Source: CAZADA01 sp964636945
GTDB lineage: Bacteria; Pseudomonadota; Alphaproteobacteria; Caulobacterales; Maricaulaceae
Direction: 5' to 3'
Assembly: GCA_964636945.1 (NCBI GenBank)
Contig: CAZWVH010000002.1
Coordinates: forward strand, 1-64,000
Length of the DNA: 64,000 nucleotides
Under the pieces are notes generated by a model. The model saw nothing but the letters and a program-made list of their open reading frames with translations. It was not told the origin of the DNA and did not search any database. Position numbers and translations under genes: made by a program. Each line of letters begins with the position of its first letter. Position 1 is the first letter of the stretch. Below are positions 45,207 through 54,336 of the stretch, in pieces.

Positions 45207-46583
45207 ATGCCGGGAGTTTCACAATTTGTCTGTCAATCATGTGGCGATGTTCGGGCCAAATGGTCAGGACGGTGCGATGCGTGTGGCGAGTGGAACTCCA
45301 TTGTGGAAGAAGCCGTCGCTGCACCGGCGGGCGCAGGAGCCAAAGCTGGAGGCAAACGGCGGTCGCGCTCCTCTGGAGTTGAGTTTCAATCGCTGGAAGG
45401 CGTGGGCGCGGAACAGCCAAGGCGCGCCACAGGAATCGCCGAGCTTGATCGCGCCTTGGGCGGTGGTGTTGTCCCCGCCTCAGCCCTATTGCTTGGCGGC
45501 GATCCGGGAATCGGAAAGTCCACGTTGCTTTTGCAGGCTGCGGCGCAACTTGCGCAACACGGGGCCAGCGTGGCTTATATTTCCGGTGAAGAGGCCATTG
45601 ACCAAGTCCGGGCCCGCGCTGCGCGCATGGGGCTCTCCGACGCCCCCGTGAAACTGGGCGCTGAGACGGCTTTGGCTCCCATTCTCGACGGACTGACCGC
45701 TGAACGGCCGGATATCGCCATCATCGATTCCGTGCAAACGCTTTGGACTGACGCCATTCCGGCCGCCCCCGGCTCAGTGGGCCAGGTGCGCGCATGCGCC
45801 TATGAGCTGGTGCGCTTCGCCAAAACCAAAAATTGCGCCGTGTTTCTGGTGGGCCATGTCACAAAGGACGGGCAAATCGCCGGCCCGCGCGTGCTCGAGC
45901 ACATGGTCGACACCGTGCTGTATTTCGAAGGCGACCGCAGTCACCAATTTCGCATCCTGCGCGTGGTCAAGAATCGCTTTGGCGCGACCGACGAAATCGG
46001 CGTGTTTGAAATGGCTCAAGATGGATTGCGTGAAGTGCTCAATCCCTCAGCGTCGTTTCTACAAGACCGAAGCGATGGCGTTTCTGGATCGGTTGTGTTT
46101 GCAGGACTAGAAGGCACCCGACCGGTGCTGGTCGAGTTTCAGGCCCTCGTGGCCCAAGCGGAGTTCGGCGCCCCGCGTCGGGCGGTAGTTGGATGGGACT
46201 CCGGGCGCTTGGCCATGGTGTTGGCTGTCCTCGACGCGCGATGCGGACTTTCCTTCGCAAGCCGCGACGTGTACTTGAATGTGGCGGGCGGTTTGCGTGT
46301 CAGCGAACCGGCTGCAGACTTGGCGGTCGCCGCCGCCCTTGCTTCGGCTTCGTTTGATGCGCCGCTGCCAAGGGATGTGACGGCCTTTGGTGAGATAAGC
46401 CTCTCAGGTGACGTGCGGTCAGTCGCCAGACCGGACGCACGGCTCAAAGAGGCGGAAAAACTTGGGTTCTCCATGGCTGTCGCCCCCGAAGGCGCAGCTG
46501 GCGGAAGCTCAAACGTCGTGGTGCGGCCGGTGAGCTCCCTCACCGATCTCATCACACAGATCGAAAGCGAGAACTGGGCGTAG
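45207..46583 (+). CDS. radA: DNA repair/recombination protein RadA
   Basis: The 458-residue branch-migration helicase has an N-terminal zinc finger (C9, C12, C23, C26), a RecA-like ATPase with Walker A in LLGGDPGIGKSTLLLQAAA, the RadA motif KNRFGATDEIGVFEM, and a C-terminal Lon-like domain (RDVYLNVAGGLRVSEPAADLAVAAAL). It processes recombination intermediates. It is followed by cvpA and purF, the usual order in this group. Confidence 0.96.
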   Translation: MPGVSQFVCQSCGDVRAKWSGRCDACGEWNSIVEEAVAAPAGAGAKAGGKRRSRSSGVEFQSLEGVGAEQPRRATGIAELDRALGGGVVPASALLLGGDPGIGKSTLLLQAAAQLAQHGASVAYISGEEAIDQVRARAARMGLSDAPVKLGAETALAPILDGLTAERPDIAIIDSVQTLWTDAIPAAPGSVGQVRACAYELVRFAKTKNCAVFLVGHVTKDGQIAGPRVLEHMVDTVLYFEGDRSHQFRILRVVKNRFGATDEIGVFEMAQDGLREVLNPSASFLQDRSDGVSGSVVFAGLEGTRPVLVEFQALVAQAEFGAPRRAVVGWDSGRLAMVLAVLDARCGLSFASRDVYLNVAGGLRVSEPAADLAVAAALASASFDAPLPRDVTAFGEISLSGDVRSVARPDARLKEAEKLGFSMAVAPEGAAGGSSNVVVRPVSSLTDLITQIESENWA

Positions 46584-46620
46584 GGGACGCTTGGGGTCGT
46601 ATGAGCACGGGGACGTAGGC

Positions 46621-47145
46621 ATGCCGGGAACTGTTTTTGACGGTATCTTTATTGGGCTCGTATTGATTTCGAGCATTTTAGCGTTCGCGCGCGGTTTTGT
46701 GCGCGAATTGTTATCCGCCGCCGCAGTAATCGCCGCTGCGCTCGGCGCGGTTTGGAGCTTTGACGCGCTCCAGGAAGGCGCACGCGCAGCAATTGGCGGA
46801 GATGCTGTCCCCAATTGGGTGCCGGACTTGATTGTGATCGTGGGTGTCTTTTTGGTGATTTACGTGGCTGTGACGGTGGTCACCGCATCGATTTCCAGTG
46901 TGGTGCATCGCTCAGATCAGATTGGGTTCATTGACCGGACAATTGGACTTGTGTTCGGCGTGGCGCGCGGCGTCATCGTCGCGGCCCTGATGCTGATTGT
47001 GATCTATGGCTTTGTGCCTGACAGCGAAGTTCAAGAGAGCGTTCCCGAAGCAGCGACGTACGAAATCGCCAAATCTGCGGCCGAACTCATACAACCAATC
47101 TTCCCCGAAGACTCGAGTGTCCGAGATATCGAGTTTCCAGACTGA
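46621..47145 (+). CDS. CvpA-family membrane protein
   Basis: The 174-residue product has four predicted helices: IFIGLVLISSILAFARGFVRELLS (including the conserved RGFVRE), AAVIAAALGAVWSF, DLIVIVGVFLVIYVAVTVVTA and GVARGVIVAALMLIVIYGFV. The family is named for colicin V production in E. coli, where cvpA is also upstream of purF. Its general role is in envelope homeostasis. I chose ATG 46621; a TTG at 46591 is in frame. Confidence 0.9.
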   Translation: MPGTVFDGIFIGLVLISSILAFARGFVRELLSAAAVIAAALGAVWSFDALQEGARAAIGGDAVPNWVPDLIVIVGVFLVIYVAVTVVTASISSVVHRSDQIGFIDRTIGLVFGVARGVIVAALMLIVIYGFVPDSEVQESVPEAATYEIAKSAAELIQPIFPEDSSVRDIEFPD

Positions 47146-47205
47146 CAGAACACGCCTACATATGGCGCGAGGGCAAACATTGGCGCGTTGCGAAGGAGCG
47201 AGGCC

Positions 47206-48747
47206 ATGCCGTTCGCGGATCAAAATTGGGATGACGCGGTTGCAGATGACCAACCACGCGTAGCCTGTGGCGTCTTTGGCGTCTTGGGAGAACCGGCGGC
47301 GTCCGAATTGGCCTATCTTGGACTGCACTCGCTACAGCATCGCGGCCAGGATGGATGCGGGATCGCCAGCCTGGATGGCGACCAATTCCACGTTGAACGC
47401 CATTTGGGCTTGGTGAACGATCACTTCGCCGCCGGTCGGATGGCGCAGCCCAACCGTCTACCTGGCGATGGCGCGGTGGCCCACACGCGCTACACGACGC
47501 AAGGGCGCAATGTGGCGCGCAATCTGCAACCCTTTTACGGCGAGTGGAGCGCACATGATCCCAACGATGACGTCATGGTGGGCATGGCGGTCGCCCACAA
47601 CGGCAATCTCACCAACTCCACTGCACTGCGCAATGAACTCAGCCGAGCCGGTGTCCTGTTTCAAAGCGAAACCGACACTGAGGTGATCGTCCACTTGGCC
47701 GCACGCTCTCCACACAATGATGTGGAGTTCCGCCTATTGGACGCCCTGCGTCAAGTCGAAGGCGGATACGCTATTGTTGTCTTGACGAAGGACAAACTCA
47801 TTGCAGCTCGCGATCCCATGGGAATTCGTCCTTTGGTGGTCGGCAAGCTCAATCATGCCAACGACAGCGGCCAGCCTGTTCATATCGCCGCTTCGGAGAC
47901 CTGCGCGCTGGACATTGTCAATGCACGCTACTTAGCCGATGTCCGCCCCGGCGAGATGTTGGTGGCTGAGCGTGGCAAGGACGACTGGCGATCGCTGGAA
48001 ATTGCGCCGATCCGCGCGCGCCCTCGCACCTGCGCGTTCGAGTATCTCTACTTTGCGCGGCCTGACTCCGTGGTGGACGGCATCAGCGTCTATAATGCGC
48101 GCAAAAGCATGGGTCGCCAGTTGGCGCGCGAAACCATGGACAATGTGGAGGTGGACATAGTCGTGCCCGTGCCCGACTCTGGCATGCCCGCGGCCATGGG
48201 GTTTGCCGAGGAAAGCCAATTGCCCATGGAGTTGGGGATCATTCGCAGCCACTCGGTGGGTCGCAGCTTTATTCTGGCCGACCAAGCCACCAGGGCGCAC
48301 AAAGTGCGCCTCAAGCACAGCGCCAATAGCGCTGTTCTCAAGGGCAAACGCGTGTTGTTGGTCGATGATTCCATTGTCCGCGGCACCACATCGCGCAAGA
48401 TTGTCGAGATCGTCCGCCAGGCCGGCGCGGTGGAGGTGCATTTCCGCTCTGCCAGCCCGCGGATCATGTATGACGATTTTTACGGCATCGAACTGAGCGA
48501 CGAGCACACGCTGTTCGCGCGTGAGGGCCGTCCCTACGAGGAGATGGTCAATGAATTGGGGGTCGATAGCCTCGGATTCTTGTCACTCGACGGGCTATAT
48601 GAAGGCATTGTCGGGGAGCCAAAAAATTCAGAGGTTCCTCAGTTGTGCGACCATTATTTTACACGCGATTATCCCACCCGTCGAGTGGACCACGACGCAG
48701 CCCGCCTCGGCAGGCGCTCACAATTATCTCTGCTTAAGGACGCCTGA
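47206..48747 (+). CDS. purF: Amidophosphoribosyltransferase
   Basis: The 513-residue enzyme commits PRPP to purine synthesis, taking ammonia from glutamine. The N-terminal nucleophile Cys (C21 in ACGVFGVLGE) would be exposed by removing a 20-residue propeptide, as in the Bacillus type. The glutaminase domain has HRGQDGCGIAS and VAHTRYTTQG. The PRPP loop VLLVDDSIVRGTTSRKIVEIV is intact. DSGMPAAMGFAEESQLPMELGIIRSHSVGRSFI and SPRIMYDDFYGIEL are typical. AAGGAG precedes the ATG; the longer frame to 47188 lacks this. Confidence 0.96.
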   Translation: MPFADQNWDDAVADDQPRVACGVFGVLGEPAASELAYLGLHSLQHRGQDGCGIASLDGDQFHVERHLGLVNDHFAAGRMAQPNRLPGDGAVAHTRYTTQGRNVARNLQPFYGEWSAHDPNDDVMVGMAVAHNGNLTNSTALRNELSRAGVLFQSETDTEVIVHLAARSPHNDVEFRLLDALRQVEGGYAIVVLTKDKLIAARDPMGIRPLVVGKLNHANDSGQPVHIAASETCALDIVNARYLADVRPGEMLVAERGKDDWRSLEIAPIRARPRTCAFEYLYFARPDSVVDGISVYNARKSMGRQLARETMDNVEVDIVVPVPDSGMPAAMGFAEESQLPMELGIIRSHSVGRSFILADQATRAHKVRLKHSANSAVLKGKRVLLVDDSIVRGTTSRKIVEIVRQAGAVEVHFRSASPRIMYDDFYGIELSDEHTLFAREGRPYEEMVNELGVDSLGFLSLDGLYEGIVGEPKNSEVPQLCDHYFTRDYPTRRVDHDAARLGRRSQLSLLKDA

Positions 48748-48752
48748 GCGAC

Positions 48753-49493
48753 GTGACTGGTCCAGGACCACTTACCGGCCGGCGATATGTCATCACCGGC
48801 GCATCCCGCGGCTTGGGCGCAGCCATTGCTCGATGCGCTGGAGCTGAAGGCGCGCATGTGATCGCGATGGCGCGCACCCAAGCGGGCCTGGAAGAACTGG
48901 ACGACGCGATCCAGAAAAGCGGCGGCCCGCCCGCCACGCTGGTACCGCTCGATCTGCGCGACGGCGCGGCGCTCGATCGCCTTGGTCCGTCCCTTGCTGA
49001 TCGTTTTGAGGTGATTGACGGCTTTGTCCACGCGGCAGGCAGTCATCACGGGCTCGCGCCGTTGTGGGATGTGACTCCCATCACTTTTGATACAGATTTC
49101 ACAGTCAATGTGGTGGCCGGCCACCGACTCATTCGCGCGCTGCATCCGCTCCTGGCCAAGTCGGACTCTGCCAACGCCGTGTTTGTGACTGACGCCACGC
49201 CGCCAGACCCGCCAGCGTATTGGGGCTCATACGCCGCGGCAAAAGCGGCGCTTGAGGCGCTGGCCAGCGCGTACGCCGCCGAAGCGCGTCCAGCGGGCGT
49301 GCGCGTGCGCGTGTTCGACCCAGGCCCCATGGGCACGCGTCTGCGCACCCGGGCCTTTCCCGGCGAAAGTCCCGATCAATCGCGCCCGCCCGACCTGCCC
49401 GCCAAATGGCTGGTGGATCACCTGGCCGCTGTTCAGATTGAGGACACAAAAGACATCCGCTTGGTTTATCGGGACTTTGATCCCGACACGTAA
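48753..49493 (+). CDS. Short-chain dehydrogenase/reductase family protein with altered catalytic serine
   Basis: The 246-residue Rossmann protein starts at GTG, five bases after purF. It has the cofactor loop TGASRGLGAAIA, NVVAGHRL and a YxxxK motif (SYAAAKAALEALASAYAAEA). Aligned with the YciK-type SDRs, the usual serine 12-13 residues before the tyrosine is replaced: the stretch reads FVTDATPPDPPAYWGSY, with Asp/Ala there. It may bind cofactor without standard dehydrogenase activity, or use the Thr. Substrate is unknown. Its 3' end overlaps the convergent der gene by 28 bases. Confidence 0.8.
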   Translation: MTGPGPLTGRRYVITGASRGLGAAIARCAGAEGAHVIAMARTQAGLEELDDAIQKSGGPPATLVPLDLRDGAALDRLGPSLADRFEVIDGFVHAAGSHHGLAPLWDVTPITFDTDFTVNVVAGHRLIRALHPLLAKSDSANAVFVTDATPPDPPAYWGSYAAAKAALEALASAYAAEARPAGVRVRVFDPGPMGTRLRTRAFPGESPDQSRPPDLPAKWLVDHLAAVQIEDTKDIRLVYRDFDPDT

Positions 49494-50818
49494 GGGTTCG
49501 AGCCCGCGCGCACATTCAATCGGATTGGTGCGCCGCCCAGATCAAACGCTTCGCGAATGCCGCTGATCAAATAGCGCTTGTAGGATTCGGGCATGTGCTC
49601 AGCGCGACTGGCGATCAGCACGAAGGTGGGCGGGCGGCTCTTGGTTTGCGCCATATAGCGCGGCTTAATCCGCCGGCCATTGACCGCTGGCGGCGGGTTG
49701 CGACTTACAGCTTCGGCCAGCCAATCATTGAGATCGCGGGTTTTCACCTTTGCGCTCCAGTCGGTGTGCAGCGCCATGATGGTTGGCATGATCCGATCCA
49801 GTCCCTCACCGGTCAGCCCGGACACAGTGATGATCGGCGCGGCGGCGGCTTGTGCGTCCAGGCGTGAAATCCGATAACGGATTTCCTTTAAGAGCTCTTG
49901 GCGGTCATTGACCAAATCCCACTTGGTGACAACGAACACGAGCCCCCGCCCTTCGCGGATCACCAAGTCTGCCAGTCTCATGTCCTGGGTTTCCAAGGCG
50001 TTTTCGGGATCCATGACCAGCAACACCACTTCGGCAAACCGCACAGCGCGCGTGGTGTCGGCGGTGGAGAGTCGCTCAACTGGATCCACGACTTTGGATT
50101 TCTTGCGCAATCCTGCAGTGTCATGGAGGCGCACCGCGCGCCCCTCCCAACTCCACTGGACGGGCACAGCATCACGCGTCAGGCCAGGCTCGGGGCCCGT
50201 GATCAGACGCTCATCGCCGATCAGAGCATTGATCAGGGTGGATTTGCCTGCATTGGGCCGGCCAATCACGGCCAGCCGCAGCGGTGCGCCCTCTGCCTCG
50301 GCGGCCTCATCGGACTTGTCACTGTTGGGCAACGCGTCGCGCAGCGCAGCGATCAGATCAGCGACCCCATCTCCATGCTCGGCTGACATGGGGACAGGCT
50401 CGCCAAAGCCCAATGAATAGCTTTCAAGAATGCCGTCATCGCCTGCGAGGCCTTCGCATTTATTGGCCACAAGCAACACAGGTTTGCCCGCCCGGCGCAA
50501 CGCGTCAGCGAACACACGATCGGCTCCGGTAATCCCAGCGCGCGCATCGATCACGAACACATTGAGATCCGCCGACTGCAAGGCCCGGTCGGCTTGTGCG
50601 CGCATCCGGCGCTGAATGCTGTCCGCCGGCGCCTCTTCGAGCCCTGCGGTGTCCACTAGGATGAGATCCAGCCCGCCCACCTTCGCGCGCGCCTCGCGTC
50701 GATCACGCGTGACCCCAGGCCGGTCATGAACAATGGCCAGCTTCTTTCCCGCCAAGCGGTTAAACAGGGTGGACTTACCCACATTGGGCCGCCCCACAAT
50801 GGCAACAGTGGACGTCAG
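49466..50818 (-). CDS. der: Ribosome-assembly GTPase Der (EngA), apparent CTG start
   Basis: The 450-residue GTPase has two G domains: GRPNVGKSTLFNRLAG with DTAGLEE and NKCEG, then IGRPNAGKSTLINALIG with DTAGLRKKSKV and TKWDLV, and a C-terminal KH-like domain. It is essential for 50S assembly. No ATG, GTG or TTG precedes the first beta strand. The frame opens after a TGA with the codons GGA GGC GCT GGC GCA CTG ACG TCC ACT GTT. Starting at CTG (50818) gives (M)TSTVAIVGRPN, the expected N terminus, with GAGGAGG ten bases upstream. The first conventional codon, GTG 50797, would delete the first strand. The region follows bamB directly. Confidence 0.9.
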   Translation of the reverse strand: MTSTVAIVGRPNVGKSTLFNRLAGKKLAIVHDRPGVTRDRREARAKVGGLDLILVDTAGLEEAPADSIQRRMRAQADRALQSADLNVFVIDARAGITGADRVFADALRRAGKPVLLVANKCEGLAGDDGILESYSLGFGEPVPMSAEHGDGVADLIAALRDALPNSDKSDEAAEAEGAPLRLAVIGRPNAGKSTLINALIGDERLITGPEPGLTRDAVPVQWSWEGRAVRLHDTAGLRKKSKVVDPVERLSTADTTRAVRFAEVVLLVMDPENALETQDMRLADLVIREGRGLVFVVTKWDLVNDRQELLKEIRYRISRLDAQAAAAPIITVSGLTGEGLDRIMPTIMALHTDWSAKVKTRDLNDWLAEAVSRNPPPAVNGRRIKPRYMAQTKSRPPTFVLIASRAEHMPESYKRYLISGIREAFDLGGAPIRLNVRAGSNPYVSGSKSR

Positions 50819-50841
50819 TGCGCCAGCGCCTCCTCGCGCAT
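50815..50841 (-). other. Eight-codon upstream ORF overlapping the der start
   Basis: An ATG at 50841 opens MREEALAH and ends in a TGA at 50815-50817 that shares two bases with the proposed CTG start of der (50816-50818). It contains the GAGGAGG Shine-Dalgarno within its own codons. It may assist initiation at the weak CTG by termination-reinitiation coupling, or be a coincidence of an ATG just after the bamB stop. Confidence 0.35.
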
Positions 50842-50848
50842 CGGCTGA

Positions 50849-52195
50849 TCAGCGAAACGCTGTTAACTCGCCATCGTCATTCAACACATACATCGTGTTG
50901 TTTGCCACCACGGGGGGAATAAAGCTGGGCCCGCCAAGACCGTATGACTCGATCTTCTCACCGTTGTTGACGTTAAACGAGTACAAACGGCCTTCCGAAT
51001 TGGTCAGATAAAGGCGTCCGCCCGCCAGCACAGGGCCAGACCAAGAAATTTTGCCTTTGCGTTTTTTGTCATTCTCATAGAGCGGCAATTGGTTGATCCA
51101 ATGGACGCGACCATTAAAGCGCGACAGGCAAATCAGCTCCGCGTCCGTGGTCACCAAGAACAAATACCCACCAACGACCCAGGGGCGATGAATGCCGCCA
51201 GCAGGCTGGGTCCATATCCGCTCGCCGGTGCGCAAATCTAATGCAGCCAACACGCCTGAGTGGCTAACCGCATAGACCACATCACCTGCAATGACAGGAC
51301 TGCCTGCAATATCGTTAAGGGCGCTTAGCGGCGTGGTGCGGACAGAAGAGGTCAGGGCCTCGGACCAAAGAGGGCGACCATTGTCGGTGCGCAAGGCCAC
51401 AACTTCACCTGAAGCGAACGGCGCCACAACCACATCGCCGGAAACCGCCGGTGTTGAAGCGGTCAAGATGCGCGCCGGCTCAGCCAAGCTTTGGTAGGTC
51501 CATAAGACGTCGCCATCGTCTGTGGACAGCGCGAACAGCTCATTGTCCACACTGACAGCGAACACGCGCCCGTCCGCGACCGTGGGCGGAGCATGCATGG
51601 GCGCCGACACGGTTGTGCGCCAAATCTCATCGCCGCTTTCAGTATCCAAAGCGGCCACCACCCCAAACCCCGCAGTCACGTAGAGAACGCCGTCCGTCAC
51701 TGCGATGCCGCCCACGCGCGCGGTTCGGTCGCGCCGGGCTTCCGCGCGAATGCGCTCGCGCCAAAGTCGTTTACCGCTTTCCTCGTCATAGGCTGAAATC
51801 ACGCCTTTGGAATCGAGCGCGAACAGACGCCCATCCTCAATGATCGGCGGCGCGGAAATCCGGCGATCACTGTTCGATCCCGAACCAATATTTCGCCGCC
51901 AGTCACGATCGATTTCCTCGGCCAATGCAGGGTGAGCCAAGACATGATTGGGCAATCCGCCTTCCATACGCCAGAAACGATTTGGCGCCGACGAGGGCAA
52001 ATTGATGTCAGACAGAGCCAGATCGGGATCGACTTCAAGTGATTGCTCGAAGTTCAGAAACGATACCCGGCGGTCCGCCTCTGACTGCTCATCGCCACCA
52101 TCCTCGCCGTCAAATGGATTGAGCGCGCACGCCGCAGCGAACGACGCCAGCATGACTACGCCCAATACTGAGCGGGCAAAACGCTTTTGGATCAT
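50849..52195 (-). CDS. bamB: BamB-like PQQ-repeat beta-propeller lipoprotein
   Basis: The 448-residue product has a lipoprotein signal (VVMLASFAAAC, lipobox AAAC) and an acidic linker (FDGEDGGDEQSEAD). Eight-bladed PQQ-like repeats follow (RLFALDSKGVISAYDEESGKRLWRE, LYVTAGFGVVAALDTESGDEIWR, RVFAVSVDNELFALSTDDGDVLW, and so on). BamB assists outer-membrane barrel assembly as part of the BAM complex. It overlaps yfgM by four bases and precedes der, the conserved yfgM-bamB-der order. Confidence 0.92.
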   Translation of the reverse strand: MIQKRFARSVLGVVMLASFAAACALNPFDGEDGGDEQSEADRRVSFLNFEQSLEVDPDLALSDINLPSSAPNRFWRMEGGLPNHVLAHPALAEEIDRDWRRNIGSGSNSDRRISAPPIIEDGRLFALDSKGVISAYDEESGKRLWRERIRAEARRDRTARVGGIAVTDGVLYVTAGFGVVAALDTESGDEIWRTTVSAPMHAPPTVADGRVFAVSVDNELFALSTDDGDVLWTYQSLAEPARILTASTPAVSGDVVVAPFASGEVVALRTDNGRPLWSEALTSSVRTTPLSALNDIAGSPVIAGDVVYAVSHSGVLAALDLRTGERIWTQPAGGIHRPWVVGGYLFLVTTDAELICLSRFNGRVHWINQLPLYENDKKRKGKISWSGPVLAGGRLYLTNSEGRLYSFNVNNGEKIESYGLGGPSFIPPVVANNTMYVLNDDGELTAFR

Positions 52196-52947
52196 TGCTT
52201 CTCCTCGCCGCCAGTTGCGTCCAAAGCCGCAGACTCAGCGCCAGATTCACGATTACGATAGGCCGCGTTTTGCGCGGCGGCCTGTTTGGTGTGGGGCCCC
52301 AATAGTGTTCGCGCCAAAGCGGCCGCTTCGCTCGCGCGTTGGCGCAAGCCCGGCGGAACCGCGCCGCGAGTGAGCCGCTCATACATCTCTGCGGCCTCCT
52401 CATAGCGGCCCGCCTCAAGCGCCTTGGCCGCGAGCATCTCCTCAGCCAACAATTGGTAGGGTGAGCTGTCATCGGTCATGAGGGTATAAAGTTGGCTTTC
52501 CGCTTCGCTGTAAGGTAGACCATCGAGCCGCACATACAGCGCCTTTAATTGGGCCGCGCCAGCGTAAAACTCGTCATTCGACTCCGCGGCGGCGTCGCCC
52601 AGAATATTGCCAACCGCAAAAAAATCACGCCCTTCGCTGAGGGCAAGTTGGGCCAATTGCTGCTTTGCCAACACGCGATAAGCCTGGCCGCCATTCTCGG
52701 CCAGCTGCTCGAAACGCGTGCGCGCAGCCTCCACATTCCCATTTTCTAAGCTCGACAGCGCCAGCGTGTAGATCTCGCCATCAGCTTCCGCAGCGCTTTC
52801 TTGACGCTCCGAGAAAGCGCTAAACAGGGCGACGCCCAAAACAATTGCGATCATGGCGCCAATCAACAGAGGCGCATATTTGCGGACCTGCTCGCGCTGT
52901 TTTTCTTCAGCCAGTTCTCGGTCGACGACATCAAAAATGTCAGCCAT
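52192..52947 (-). CDS. YfgM-like tetratricopeptide membrane protein
   Basis: The 251-residue product has a cytoplasmic N terminus (FDVVDRELAEEKQREQVRKY), one membrane helix (APLLIGAMIAIVLGVALFSAF) and a periplasmic TPR-like region (LALSSLENGNVEAARTRFEQLAENG, LAKQQLAQLALSEG, RYEEAAEMYERLTRG). In E. coli YfgM associates with SecYEG and PpiD, handing off exported proteins. It shares an ATGA overlap with bamB. Confidence 0.85.
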   Translation of the reverse strand: MADIFDVVDRELAEEKQREQVRKYAPLLIGAMIAIVLGVALFSAFSERQESAAEADGEIYTLALSSLENGNVEAARTRFEQLAENGGQAYRVLAKQQLAQLALSEGRDFFAVGNILGDAAAESNDEFYAGAAQLKALYVRLDGLPYSEAESQLYTLMTDDSSPYQLLAEEMLAAKALEAGRYEEAAEMYERLTRGAVPPGLRQRASEAAALARTLLGPHTKQAAAQNAAYRNRESGAESAALDATGGEEKQ

Positions 52948-53028
52948 GTATCAAACGAACTCCAATTCGATGTTGCCGCGACGGTAGTCGCGCGTGCCCC
53001 GGGAGGCAACGATTTCGCGCGTGCTGAT

Positions 53029-53865
53029 TCAGCCTTCGCTGGCAAGCGTCGCAGGTTTTCCATACACATTGTCATCGCCAGGGAAAGTCCGGGCTTTGAC
53101 TTCAGCGGCGTAATTTTCAGCCGCCTCAGCAATCAGCTTACGCAAATCTGCCCGGGTTTTGACAAATTTTGGCGCCCAATCGAACAAGCCTAACATGTCA
53201 TGCGTGACCAGAACCTGACCGTCACATTGCGCCGAAGCGCCAATTCCAATGGTTGGGGCGTCAACCGCACCGGTTACATCGCGCGCCAGCGGCTCAGCGA
53301 CGCCTTCCACCACAATCGCAAAGGCCCCTGCCCGATCGACCGCGCGAGCATCGGCCATGATCTGGGCCTTGCTGGCTTCGTTCTTGCCTTGCGTCTTGAA
53401 TCCGCCAAGGGTCAAAATCGACTGCGGGCGCAACCCAACATGACCCATCACCGGAATGCCCCGCTCCACCAAATAGGCCACCGTCGGCGCCATGTGTTCG
53501 CCGGTTTCCAGCTTCACGGCCTGCGCGCCCGTTTCCATCAGCACGCGTGATGCATTGCGGAATGCCTGTTCGCGACTTTCCTCAAATGACCCGAACGGCA
53601 TGTCGATCACCACAAGCGCCTGTTGTGCGCTGCGCATCACCGCTTGGCCGTGCAAAATCATCATCTCAAGCGTCACACCGACCGTGGAGGGCAGGCCATG
53701 CACCACCATGCCCACTGAATCTCCCACCAAAAGCACATCGCAATGGGGATCCAAAAGCCCCGCCATGGGCGCGTCGTATGCGGTGAGGCAGACCAAAGGG
53801 GTCGCCCCCTTCGCCTTGGCGATGTCGAGCACCGACTTGCGCTGTATTTTATTTTGAGCAGACAT
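53029..53865 (-). CDS. panB: 3-methyl-2-oxobutanoate hydroxymethyltransferase
   Basis: The 278-residue enzyme makes ketopantoate for pantothenate and Co[53 protein letters not shown], and [21 protein letters not shown] are the family stretches, with metal ligands in VGDS and the catalytic Glu region [12 protein letters not shown] start it at ATG 53865 ([15 protein letters not shown]); the frame opens upstream to 53913. It lies between yfgM and a Nudix gene, all on the minus strand. Confidence 0.95.
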   Translation of the reverse strand: MSAQNKIQRKSVLDIAKAKGATPLVCLTAYDAPMAGLLDPHCDVLLVGDSVGMVVHGLPSTVGVTLEMMILHGQAVMRSAQQALVVIDMPFGSFEESREQAFRNASRVLMETGAQAVKLETGEHMAPTVAYLVERGIPVMGHVGLRPQSILTLGGFKTQGKNEASKAQIMADARAVDRAGAFAIVVEGVAEPLARDVTGAVDAPTIGIGASAQCDGQVLVTHDMLGLFDWAPKFVKTRADLRKLIAEAAENYAAEVKARTFPGDDNVYGKPATLASEG

Positions 53866-53916
53866 GACCGCCTGATACGCATTGCTCGCCCTCACGGCAA
53901 GCAAAGAGCGCACGGT

Positions 53917-54327
53917 TCAAACGGCCACGCGCCGGCCTTCAAGACGAGACGCCACGGCGGCGGCGAGCTCGCGATCGGCGGGAGCAAGATCAAACTTAAA
54001 GAGGCGTTCCCGGCGCACCCACGCGATCTCGTCGTGTTCTCGCGCTTCAATCACTCCGTCCCATTGCCGGCACGCGAATAGCAGCAGCGTGATGTTGTCC
54101 TGGTGCGGGCATACAAAGGCAAAAGGCTCAAGGCAGGAAGGGCAAGGATCAACACCCAGTTCTTCAAACAATTCACGAGCCAGCGCTGCTTGGGGTGTTT
54201 CCCCTGCTTCCACCTTACCGCCAGGAAACTCCCACAGGCCGCCATGGCGTTTGTGGGCGGGGCGCTTAGCAATCAATACCCGCCCGTCCACATCCAGCAA
54301 TACGCCCGCCACGACCAGAAGCGTCAT
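53917..54327 (-). CDS. mutT: MutT-type Nudix hydrolase (8-oxo-dGTP diphosphatase)
   Basis: The 136-residue product has a perfect Nudix box: G37-x5-E43-x7-R51-E52-x2-E55-E56-x-G58 (in [20 protein letters not shown] and following). Upstream, [32 protein letters not shown] is the MutT pattern. It removes 8-oxo-dGTP from the nucleotide pool. It lies nine bases upstream of the next minus-strand gene's end (54337), so it is cotranscribed with the parvulin lipoprotein. Confidence 0.9.
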   Translation of the reverse strand: MTLLVVAGVLLDVDGRVLIAKRPAHKRHGGLWEFPGGKVEAGETPQAALARELFEELGVDPCPSCLEPFAFVCPHQDNITLLLFACRQWDGVIEAREHDEIAWVRRERLFKFDLAPADRELAAAVASRLEGRRVAV

Positions 54328-54336
54328 CCATCCGTC

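Noticed and set aside
44876..45382. 168-codon plus-strand frame across the IalB-family/radA gap
   Set aside because: It overlaps the starts of both neighbours in other frames, is rich in Cys and Ser without a family pattern, and lacks a ribosome-binding site.
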